Below are positions 1-6,444 of a stretch of DNA of 21,969 nucleotides, one piece after another. Source of the stretch: Clostridiales bacterium (GTDB lineage: Bacteria; Bacillota; Clostridia; Oscillospirales; Acutalibacteraceae); assembly GCA_020860025.1 (NCBI GenBank), contig JAJBVC010000203.1, positions 1-21,969 of the forward strand, given 5' to 3'. Numbering within the stretch: the stretch's first letter is position 1; every line of letters begins with the position of its first letter. The translations under genes and the position numbers were made by a program. Under the pieces are notes generated by a model. It was given only the letters and a program-made list of their open reading frames with translations. It had not been told where the DNA came from and did not search any database.

Positions 1-42
1 ATGTAAAAATATACAATATTTACGTATAAATGAGTTAATTTT

Positions 43-56
43 TGAATAAATATACA
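43..56. promoter_or_regulatory. Candidate ARG box (ArgR operator) upstream of argG
   Basis: TGAATAAATATACA matches 13 of 14 positions of the ARG-box core TGAATWWWWATTCA used by ArgR/AhrC repressors, and ends 16 bases before the -35 of the argG promoter. A weaker look-alike, TGTAAAAATATACA, lies at 2-15 (about 11 of 14). ArgR usually binds two boxes only 2-3 bp apart, which these are not. In DNA this AT-rich such matches can arise by chance, so the position next to argG is the main support. The regulator is not in the window. Confidence 0.45.
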
Positions 57-72
57 AACTTAACAAAAGGGG

Positions 73-101
73 TTGCAATTATTTGAATCTGTTATTATAA
101 T
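73..101 (+). promoter_or_regulatory. Sigma-A promoter of argGH
   Basis: TTGCAA (73-78), a 17-base spacer, then a perfect TATAAT (96-101). Transcription should start near 108, giving a leader of about 40 bases with AAGGAG at 133-138 in front of argG. There is no T-box or attenuator-like hairpin in that leader, so control is expected at initiation. Confidence 0.8.
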
Positions 102-148
102 GGTTGGTATAAATAAAATGTATTTAATTATTAAGGAGTTTTAATACT

Positions 149-1387
149 ATGAAAAAGGAAATTAAAAAGGTTGTTCTTGCATATTCGGGAGGACTTGATA
201 CTTCTATCATAATCCCATGGCTCAAGGAAAATTACAACAACTGCGAGGTTATAGCAGTATCGGGCGATGTAGGACAAGGAACAGAGCTTGACGGACTTGA
301 GGAAAAGGCGATTGCAACAGGAGCTTCAAAGCTGTACGTTCTCGACCTTAAAGACGAATACGTTGAGGATTACATATTCCCATGCCTTAAAGCCGGCGCA
401 GATTACGAGACTTATTTGCTCGGCACTTCGCACGCCCGCCCATGCATTGCAAAAGGACTTGCAGAAATTGCTATCAAGGAAAACGCAGACGCTATATGCC
501 ACGGCTGCACAGGCAAAGGCAACGACCAGGTAAGATTTGAGCTGACGTTAAAGGCTTTAGTGCCGGAAATGGAAATTATCGCTCCTTGGAGAGAGTGGGA
601 TATTAAATCACGTGAGGAAGAAATAGAATACGCCGAGGCACATAATATTCCGCTTAAAATCAACAGAGAGACGAACTACAGCAAGGATAAAAACGTATGG
701 CATTTAAGCCACGAGGGACTTGACCTTGAAGACCCTGCAAACGAGCCGATGTACAGCAAAAAGGGCTTTCTTGAGCTTGGCGTTGCGCCGGAACAGGCAC
801 CGGACAAGGCAACTTACGTTACAATTCATTTTGAAAAGGGTATTCCAACCGCTATTGACGGAAAAGAAATGAAAGCGCTTGAAATTGTTGAAACGCTCAA
901 CACTCTCGGCGGTGAAAACGGAATCGGACTGCTTGACATTGTTGAAAACCGCCTTGTCGGAATGAAGAGCAGAGGTGTTTACGAAACTCCGGGCGGCGCA
1001 ATTCTTTACAAGGCTCATGAACTTCTTGAGATGATTACGCTCGACCGTGAAACTTCTCATTACAAAAAGCTTGTTTCTCAAAAGTTCGGCGAGCTTGTAT
1101 ACAACGGTCTTTGGTTTACTCCGCTTCGTGAAGCGCTTTCGGCTTTCGTTGACAAGACGCAGGAAACTGTTACGGGCGATGTTAAGCTGAAACTTTACAA
1201 GGGCAACATAATCAACGCAGGCATTACTTCACCTTACACTCTTTATGATGAGAATATTGCATCGTTCGGCGAAGACGGCGGCGCTTACAATCAGGCTGAT
1301 TCGGCAGGATTTATAAATCTTTTCGGACTTAGCATTAAGGTTAAAGCTCTGCTTGATAAAAAGAGAAATGAAAATAATAATAAGTAA
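149..1387 (+). CDS. argG: Argininosuccinate synthase
   Basis: Joins citrulline and aspartate using ATP to give argininosuccinate, AMP and pyrophosphate; this is the penultimate step of arginine synthesis, in the cytosol. The protein has 412 residues, close to the family norm of about 400. The N-terminal PP-loop AYSGGLDTS (residues 11-19) is the ATP-pyrophosphatase signature, and GTSHARPCIAKG and HGCTGKGNDQVRFEL are the expected citrulline/aspartate-site blocks. The start is an ATG ten bases after AAGGAG (133-138). It is followed after 22 bases by argH, and the two form a small operon behind the promoter at 73-101. A candidate ArgR site sits upstream. Nothing is unusual in the protein; the other arginine genes are not in the window. 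Identification is secure. Confidence 0.97.
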   Translation: MKKEIKKVVLAYSGGLDTSIIIPWLKENYNNCEVIAVSGDVGQGTELDGLEEKAIATGASKLYVLDLKDEYVEDYIFPCLKAGADYETYLLGTSHARPCIAKGLAEIAIKENADAICHGCTGKGNDQVRFELTLKALVPEMEIIAPWREWDIKSREEEIEYAEAHNIPLKINRETNYSKDKNVWHLSHEGLDLEDPANEPMYSKKGFLELGVAPEQAPDKATYVTIHFEKGIPTAIDGKEMKALEIVETLNTLGGENGIGLLDIVENRLVGMKSRGVYETPGGAILYKAHELLEMITLDRETSHYKKLVSQKFGELVYNGLWFTPLREALSAFVDKTQETVTGDVKLKLYKGNIINAGITSPYTLYDENIASFGEDGGAYNQADSAGFINLFGLSIKVKALLDKKRNENNNK

Positions 1388-1409
1388 TAAATATATATGA
1401 GGTCAGATT

Positions 1410-2786
1410 ATGGCACAACTTTGGAAAGGCAGATTCAAAAAAGAGCTTGCCAAGGAAACGAATGATTTTAACGCTTCGATACATTTTGACTCACGAATGT
1501 ATGAGGAGGATATTAAAGGCAGTATCGCCCACGCAACAATGCTCGGCGCAACAGGTATAATCGATAAGAGCGAGAGCGACAAAATAGTTGAGGGTTTAAG
1601 CGAAATACTTGACGATATTAAAAAAGGCACGCTTGAAATTGATTACGACGCCGAGGACATTCACACATTTGTTGAGGGCGAGCTGACAAAGCGTTTGGGT
1701 CAGACAGGCAAAAGACTTCACACGGCACGTTCGAGAAACGACCAGGTAGCACTTGATATAAGAATGGTGCTGAAAAAAGAGATTGACGAAATTTGCGGTA
1801 AGGTAAAAGGACTTATTGAGGTTTTATGCGACAAGGCTGAGGAAAACAAGGACACTATTATGCCCGGATATACTCATCTTCAAAGAGCGCAGCCGATTAC
1901 ATTTGCCCATCATCTTATGGCGTACTGCTCAATGCTCTGCCGTGACCTTGACAGGCTCGGCGATGTTAAAAAGAGGATGAATGTTTTACCTCTCGGCAGC
2001 GGCGCACTTGCCGGAACCACGTACCCGATTGACAGAAATAAAGTAGCGGATTTACTCGGCTTTGACAGCGTGTGCTTAAACAGCCTTGACGGCGTTTCCG
2101 ACAGAGATTTTTGCATTGAGTTTGCCGACGCACTTTCTATTATAATGGTACATCTTTCACGCTTCAGCGAGGAAATTATTATGTGGTGCTCATGGGAATT
2201 TAAATTTGTTGAGCTTGACGACGCTTTTTCAACAGGGTCGAGCATTATGCCGCAAAAGAAAAATCCCGATATTGCAGAGCTTGTCAGAGGAAAAAGCGGC
2301 CGTGTTTTCGGCGATTTGATTACGCTTTTAACTGTTATGAAAGGTATTCCTCTTGCGTATAATAAAGATATGCAGGAGGACAAGGAGGCTATTTTTGACG
2401 CAGTTGACACTGTTAAAATGTGCCTTAACGCTTTTACTCCTATGATTGAAACTATGACAGTGCTGAAGGATAATATGCGAAATGCGGCGGCAAAAGGATT
2501 TATCAATGCTACGGACTGCGCCGATTATCTTGTCGGAAAAGGTCTGCCGTTTCGTGACGCTTACAAGGCTACAGGCGAGCTTGTCGCTATTTGCATTGAC
2601 AAGGGAGTGACGCTCGAAACACTTGACATTGAGGATTACAAGGCGGTATGCGGTGCTTTTGACGAGGATGTTTACAAGGCGATAAATCTTGAAAAATGCG
2701 TAAACGACAGAGTTGCAATCGGTGGGCCGTCGAAAACAAGCGTTGACGAGCAGATTAAAGCTGCAAGAGAATATGTAAATGGATAA
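1410..2786 (+). CDS. argH: Argininosuccinate lyase
   Basis: Splits argininosuccinate into arginine and fumarate, the last step of arginine synthesis; members of this fumarase/aspartase superfamily act as homotetramers in the cytosol. The 458-residue length is normal. The family signature GSSIMPQKKNP is at residues 276-286, with the catalytic serine in its mobile loop (S278), and the upstream blocks TARSRNDQVALD and MPGYTHLQRAQP are intact. It starts at ATG 1410 after a modest GAGG (1399-1402), 22 bases after argG, with no promoter or terminator between them, so the two are cotranscribed. No convincing terminator follows; the next gene has its own promoter at 2814-2842. Confidence 0.97.
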   Translation: MAQLWKGRFKKELAKETNDFNASIHFDSRMYEEDIKGSIAHATMLGATGIIDKSESDKIVEGLSEILDDIKKGTLEIDYDAEDIHTFVEGELTKRLGQTGKRLHTARSRNDQVALDIRMVLKKEIDEICGKVKGLIEVLCDKAEENKDTIMPGYTHLQRAQPITFAHHLMAYCSMLCRDLDRLGDVKKRMNVLPLGSGALAGTTYPIDRNKVADLLGFDSVCLNSLDGVSDRDFCIEFADALSIIMVHLSRFSEEIIMWCSWEFKFVELDDAFSTGSSIMPQKKNPDIAELVRGKSGRVFGDLITLLTVMKGIPLAYNKDMQEDKEAIFDAVDTVKMCLNAFTPMIETMTVLKDNMRNAAAKGFINATDCADYLVGKGLPFRDAYKATGELVAICIDKGVTLETLDIEDYKAVCGAFDEDVYKAINLEKCVNDRVAIGGPSKTSVDEQIKAAREYVNG

Positions 2787-2813
2787 TTTTACTGTTTTAC
2801 GGCTATTATCTTA

Positions 2814-2842
2814 TTGACTATCAGCACAAATAATTGTATAAT
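2814..2842 (+). promoter_or_regulatory. Sigma-A promoter of the DegV-family gene
   Basis: TTGACT (2814-2819), a 17-base spacer and TATAAT (2837-2842), in the short gap after argH. This is close to perfect consensus and predicts a start near 2849, 26 bases before the coding start, so the gene is probably transcribed independently of argGH. Confidence 0.82.
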
Positions 2843-2874
2843 GCTACTATGAATTCTCTATCGGAGGCACACGT

Positions 2875-3732
2875 ATGAGCTTTAAAATAGTTGTAGACAG
2901 CTGCTGTGATTTAACGGAGGAAATGAAAGCCTGGAACGATTTTGTAATTGTACCTCTTACTCTTGAAACAGGCGACTATCGCATCTTGGACGATGAAAAT
3001 TTTGACCAGGACGATTTTATTTCAAGAGTGCATGACAACAACGGCGCCGCAAAATCAGCCTGCCCCTCCCCCGACGCATTCAAGTCGGCTTACGAGGGTG
3101 ATTATGATGAGGTTTACGTTCTTACGATAACCGACAAGCTGAGCGGTACTTACAACAGCGCATTGCAGGGTAAAATGCTGTACGAGGAGGAATTCGGCGG
3201 CGACAAGAAAATTCACGTTTTTAATTCTCTTGCAACGTCGGGCATTGAAACTCTGACAGCGGAGCATATAAAAAATCTTGCCGAAAGCGGTACTGATTTT
3301 GACGAGATTGTCAGAGATACAGAAGATTTTATTCTCAATCACACGGGATTATACTTCTGCCTTGAAAGTCTTGACGCTCTAAAACAAAACGGTCGGCTGT
3401 TTGCTCTTGCCGCAACTGTGCTTCAAAAAATCAGGGTAAAACTCGTCTGTAGACGCACGCAGGAAGGAAATATTTCGCTTTCAGGTCAGGATTTTACAAT
3501 AAATCGTGCTATGATAAAAATGGCTAACTTTATAAAAAATGAAGTTGACGGCAAGGATTTGAGCGATAAGAAGCTGATTGTAAGCTACGTTTGCTGTGAA
3601 GAACGTGCAAAACTTGTGGCTCAAAAGATTACCGACGGCGCAAAATTCGGCTCTGTTGAAATTCTTAAAGCGTCGGGACTTAATTCGCTCTACGCTTCAG
3701 ACGGCGGAATAATAGTTTCGTTCAGTATTTGA
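2875..3732 (+). CDS. DegV family protein (FakB-like fatty acid-binding protein)
   Basis: Family members bind a fatty acid in a buried pocket and present its carboxylate to the kinase FakA, feeding exogenous fatty acids into phospholipid synthesis. The 285-residue length is typical. Recognisable blocks are the N-terminal strand VVDSCCDL (6-13), the SACPSPDAF loop (61-69, at the place of the usual TSQPSP ligand loop), LSGTYNSA (89-96) and ESLDALKQNGRL (164-175, the usual TLeyLkkGGRi). The ligand loop has Ala-Cys where Ser/Thr-Gln is common, and the NGR replaces GGR, so ligand preference may differ. It starts at ATG after GGAGG (2863-2867). It stands alone behind its own promoter; no FakA gene is in the window, so the fatty acid role is inferred from the family. 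Confidence 0.88.
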   Translation: MSFKIVVDSCCDLTEEMKAWNDFVIVPLTLETGDYRILDDENFDQDDFISRVHDNNGAAKSACPSPDAFKSAYEGDYDEVYVLTITDKLSGTYNSALQGKMLYEEEFGGDKKIHVFNSLATSGIETLTAEHIKNLAESGTDFDEIVRDTEDFILNHTGLYFCLESLDALKQNGRLFALAATVLQKIRVKLVCRRTQEGNISLSGQDFTINRAMIKMANFIKNEVDGKDLSDKKLIVSYVCCEERAKLVAQKITDGAKFGSVEILKASGLNSLYASDGGIIVSFSI

Positions 3733-3747
3733 TTTTATTATTAAAAC

Positions 3748-3780
3748 GACCATTCGTTAGGCTTTGTCTTTCGGATGGTC
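3748..3780. terminator. Hairpin between degV-like and pseudouridine synthase genes
   Basis: GACCATTCG (3748-3756) pairs with CGGATGGTC (3772-3780), nine pairs including one G-U, with a 15-base loop. On the plus strand it is followed by TTGTACT, a poor T tract, so plus-strand termination would be weak. Read on the minus strand it is followed by GTTTTAATAA, which is a better terminator tail, but no minus-strand gene is nearby to need it. Confidence 0.4.
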
Positions 3781-3794
3781 TTGTACTATAAGTT

Positions 3795-4643
3795 ATGAGA
3801 AAAATAGACTTTGTTATAAAAAATGAATATAATAATAAGCAAATACGTGATTTTCTGCATGATTTCGGCGTATCGTCGTCACTGCTTACAAAACTTAAAA
3901 AAACCGAAAACGGCATTACAGTAAACGGCAAATTTGCAAGAGCAATCGACCTGATACACACCGATGATTTACTTACAATAAGAATAGAAAACAGCGGAAG
4001 TATGCCGACTGCAAATAAATGCGAAAACGTTGAAATAATGTATAACGACGAGGACATACTCGTCCTTGACAAACCGCCGATGATGCCTGTTCACGAAAGC
4101 AGAAATCACCGTGGAGACACTCTCGCAAACGCAGCCGCCTGTTATATGGAAAGCGACACAGCTTTTCGTGCGGTTTACAGACTTGACCGTGATACAAGCG
4201 GACTTGTGCTTATTGCAAAAAACGAGCTTGCAGCAAGTAAACTTGCCGGAAAAGTTAAAAAGGATTATTACGCAGTCTGCGACGGTGATTTAAGCGGTGA
4301 AGGCACTGTTGATTTACCTATTCGCCGTATTAGAGAAAGCATTATTGAACGTGGCGTTTTTGACGACGGTGAAAGAGCGATTACTCACTGGCAGACTGTA
4401 AAATCATACGGCAAGTATACTTTAATTAAGCTTCGGCTTGATACGGGCAGAACTCACCAAATACGTGTTCATATGTCGCATATTGGACATCCACTTTTGG
4501 GTGACACGCTCTACGGCAAGGCTTCCGATATGATTGCACGGCAGGCTCTTCACTGTAAAACGATTTATTTTACACATCCAGTCACAAATCAGCCGATAAC
4601 GGTTGACTGCGATTTTCCGAATGATTTTAAAGGACTGATTTAA
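3795..4643 (+). CDS. RluA/RluD-family pseudouridine synthase
   Basis: Isomerises specific uridines in rRNA or tRNA to pseudouridine. An S4-like RNA-binding segment occupies about residues 12-65. The catalytic domain follows with YRLDRDTSGL (128-137), where D131 is the catalytic aspartate, and RLDTGRTHQIRVHMSHIGHPLLGD near the C terminus. The usual HRLD motif is YRLD here. At 282 residues it is slightly short but complete. The sequence does not show whether it is RluD-like, RluC-like or of another target specificity. The start ATG at 3795 has no visible Shine-Dalgarno sequence, and the next in-frame Met is residue 70, so this start is forced by homology. The stop overlaps the next start (TAATG), indicating translational coupling. 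Confidence 0.9.
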   Translation: MRKIDFVIKNEYNNKQIRDFLHDFGVSSSLLTKLKKTENGITVNGKFARAIDLIHTDDLLTIRIENSGSMPTANKCENVEIMYNDEDILVLDKPPMMPVHESRNHRGDTLANAAACYMESDTAFRAVYRLDRDTSGLVLIAKNELAASKLAGKVKKDYYAVCDGDLSGEGTVDLPIRRIRESIIERGVFDDGERAITHWQTVKSYGKYTLIKLRLDTGRTHQIRVHMSHIGHPLLGDTLYGKASDMIARQALHCKTIYFTHPVTNQPITVDCDFPNDFKGLI

Positions 4644-5566
4644 TGCCGGCTTATTCTACCCATTATATTTTTGCAAAAGAAATGATGCCTTTCTTAAAAG
4701 AAATCAGCGATTCCAAAATAAATGAAGATGCTGTATATCTCGGCACACAGGGGCCGGACATTTTCTTTTTTCATCGAGTTATGCCGTGGATGATTGGCAA
4801 ATCGCTGCGTAAAATCGGCTCGCTTTTGCATCGCTCAAAACCCGAAAAGCTATTTGAAGCTATGCGTGAATACTGTGCAAAATCCGAATATCCCGACATT
4901 GCAAAATCTTACGTATACGGCTTTATTCTGCACTATGCGCTTGATCGCCGCTGCCATCCTTACGTGTATTCGCTTCAAGATAAAATGGTGTCAAATTCGC
5001 ACTTTTTAAATCCTCATACAGCGCACAATACTGTTGAATTTTCAATGGATTTATACTTGCTTAATAAACGGCTGAATATTGAAAATCCCGTATCGTTTGA
5101 CACGAGCAAAACGCTCAGAGCAAGCGATGCCGTCAAAGCTGAAATCGGCAGACTGATGGCATACACAGTGCCTAAAACAATAAATAAAAATCCGTCGCAA
5201 AAGCAAATTGAAACCGCTCTTGACGACACTAAAAAGATACAAAAGCTTACACTTGACCCAATCGGAATAAAAAGGCTTATCATAACGCCGATTGAAACTA
5301 TAATCGCACCATTTAGCAAAAATTTTAAATTTACGTCAATGATGCGCCCAAGGGACTTGGAAAAAGCTAAAAAGTATGGTAATATATCTAATGAAAATTG
5401 GAAATCCCCTTTCGATGATTCACTCCACAACGAAAGTTTTGAAGAGTTGTTTGACCTTGCAAAGAATGATGCTCAAAAAATGATTGATGCGTTTAAAGGC
5501 GGAGTATCGTGCGGGGATTTTACAAAAAATATATCATTTTTAACAGGAGTTGAAGTAACAGAATGA
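4643..5566 (+). CDS. Zinc-dependent phospholipase C-like protein (PF00882-type)
   Basis: Resembles the bacterial zinc-dependent phospholipase C family, whose members hydrolyse phospholipid head groups or have unassigned hydrolase roles. The His/Asp blocks expected of the metal site are visible: MPAYSTHYIFAKEM at the N terminus, GTQGPDIFFFHR (about 34-45), YALDRRCHPYVYS (about 99-111) and HNTVEFSMDLYLL (about 131-143). There is no signal peptide, so unlike the clostridial toxins it should stay in the cytosol; substrate is unknown. The 307 residues fit this clostridial subgroup. It overlaps its upstream neighbour by one base (TAATG) and luxS by four (ATGA), so the three genes are translated as a coupled set. 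Family assignment is likely; a phospholipase activity is not shown. Confidence 0.75.
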   Translation: MPAYSTHYIFAKEMMPFLKEISDSKINEDAVYLGTQGPDIFFFHRVMPWMIGKSLRKIGSLLHRSKPEKLFEAMREYCAKSEYPDIAKSYVYGFILHYALDRRCHPYVYSLQDKMVSNSHFLNPHTAHNTVEFSMDLYLLNKRLNIENPVSFDTSKTLRASDAVKAEIGRLMAYTVPKTINKNPSQKQIETALDDTKKIQKLTLDPIGIKRLIITPIETIIAPFSKNFKFTSMMRPRDLEKAKKYGNISNENWKSPFDDSLHNESFEELFDLAKNDAQKMIDAFKGGVSCGDFTKNISFLTGVEVTE

Positions 5567-6036
5567 AAAAGATACCAAGCTTTCAAATCGACCACAATAT
5601 TTTAAAAAAAGGAATTTATATCAGCCGAATAGACGACGATATAACAACTTATGATATTCGTATGCGTGAACCTAACAGAGAGCCTGTTATGACAAATGCT
5701 GCAATGCACACAATCGAGCATTTGTTTGCTACTTATGTACGCAATACCGAATTCGGCGATAATATTATATATTTCGGGCCTATGGGCTGCAGAACGGGAT
5801 TTTATTTTCTCACACGCAGTCTCAGCGACAGCTACAGCATAAATCTTATTAAAGAGGCTTTTCAGTTCATTGCCGATTATTGGGGCGTTATTCCGGGCGC
5901 TTCACCGTCGGAATGCGGCAACTGCCTTGACCATAACCTTCCTCAGGCTAAGGAAGAATCAAAAGCTTTTCTTGAAATAATCAAGGACTGGACAAAGGAC
6001 GACCTTAAATACCCTACAGCTGATGATGCAGAATAA
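5563..6036 (+). CDS. luxS: S-ribosylhomocysteine lyase
   Basis: Cleaves S-ribosylhomocysteine to homocysteine and DPD, the precursor of autoinducer-2, in the activated methyl cycle. The metal site HTIEH gives ligands H49 and H53 with E52 as general base, and ECGN provides ligand C118; the catalytic cysteine lies in GPMGCRTG (C76). The length of 157 residues is normal. The ATG overlaps the stop of the phospholipase C-like gene by four bases (ATGA), so luxS is the last gene of a coupled run. The usual partner, the nucleosidase that makes its substrate, is not in the window. AI-2 is an expected by-product; whether it is used as a signal here cannot be told. Confidence 0.96.
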   Translation: MKKIPSFQIDHNILKKGIYISRIDDDITTYDIRMREPNREPVMTNAAMHTIEHLFATYVRNTEFGDNIIYFGPMGCRTGFYFLTRSLSDSYSINLIKEAFQFIADYWGVIPGASPSECGNCLDHNLPQAKEESKAFLEIIKDWTKDDLKYPTADDAE

Positions 6037-6255
6037 AATCAGCTTACTGTTTACCGAGAACGTGACAAATATTTCTAATGTAAACAGATAGTGATTTTGG
6101 TGTATATAAAAATCAGACTACAGGTTTTTGCACGCTGTTTTCTACATTTTGATAAATATTTGATTTTATGTGTAATATTTACAGAATATTTTTTGTGAAC
6201 ATTGCACATATTTTTTTGCGATATTTCGTCTTTTTTAACAACTTTTATATTTTTG
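6037..6255. other. AT-rich spacer after luxS, no gene seen
   Basis: First part of a 408-base gap. It holds two weak inverted repeats that could end luxS transcripts: ACTGTTTAC/GTAAACAG (6046-6054 with 6080-6087, 25-base loop) and TGATTTT/AAAATCA (6092-6098 with 6109-6115), the latter followed by a TTTTT at about 6123. TGTG-N7-CACA at 6194-6208 has CRP/FNR-like symmetry but may be chance. Short open frames on both strands here have AT-biased, low-complexity translations and no ribosome site. Confidence 0.5.
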
Positions 6256-6284
6256 TTGACCTTGCTCTTTATAAAACTTATAAT
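6256..6284 (+). promoter_or_regulatory. Sigma-A promoter of the transporter-LRR operon
   Basis: TTGACC (6256-6261), a 17-base spacer and TATAAT (6279-6284). Predicted start near 6291, which leaves an unusually long leader of about 154 bases before the transporter start at 6445. Confidence 0.8.
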
Positions 6285-6313
6285 ATTATTGTAATTATTT
6301 ATAACATACTGTT

Positions 6314-6429
6314 TGCCTGTAGCGGTGTGTTTAATCAAGGACATAATCAATAACATATGTCTAAGTATTGGCATTTGATAAAGGCGACGCCATTATCAAA
6401 TGTTTTATTACGTTAAAATTTAACAGGCA
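6314..6429 (+). promoter_or_regulatory. Structured 5' leader, candidate cis-regulatory RNA
   Basis: The leader has an outer inverted repeat TGCCTGT (6314-6320) with ACAGGCA (6423-6429) that would close the whole element just before the ribosome site. It also has an inner pair GACATA (6340-6345) with TATGTC (6356-6361), and a strong hairpin at 6372-6402 followed by TTTTATTA. A further palindrome GTTAAA-A-TTTAAC (6412-6424) overlaps the 3' outer arm and could compete with it. Alternative pairings near a terminator and ribosome site are what riboswitches and attenuators show. I do not recognise it as a known class. Confidence 0.45.
6372..6402 (+). terminator. Leader hairpin, probable attenuator
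   Basis: CATTTGATAA (6372-6381) pairs perfectly with TTATCAAATG (6393-6402). The loop itself contains GGC-GAC-GCC, which can add three more G-C pairs above an A-A mismatch. TTTTATTA follows at 6403-6410. It lies downstream of the promoter at 6256-6284 and upstream of the coding region, so termination here would yield an RNA of roughly 115-120 bases. On the minus strand no T tract follows. Confidence 0.6.
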
Positions 6430-6435
6430 GAAAGG
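6430..6435 (+). promoter_or_regulatory. Ribosome site that sets the transporter start at ATG 6445
   Basis: GAAAGG lies nine bases before ATG 6445. The in-frame TTG two codons earlier (6439) would be only three bases away, too close, so the ATG is preferred. Confidence 0.6.
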
Positions 6436-6444
6436 CAATTGAAA

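Noticed and set aside
1910..2506. Minus-strand open frame of 198 codons opposite argH
   Set aside because: Shadow of the conserved argH frame; no ribosome site or motif.
6194..6208. CRP-like TGTG-N7-CACA site in the spacer after luxS
   Set aside because: Only the four-base half sites match, the core does not, and such symmetry is expected by chance in this AT-rich stretch.
6075..6374. Open frame of 99 codons on the minus strand in the luxS-transporter spacer
   Set aside because: Composition follows AT-rich spacer DNA, there is no convincing ribosome site, and it runs across the plus-strand promoter and the leader hairpin.
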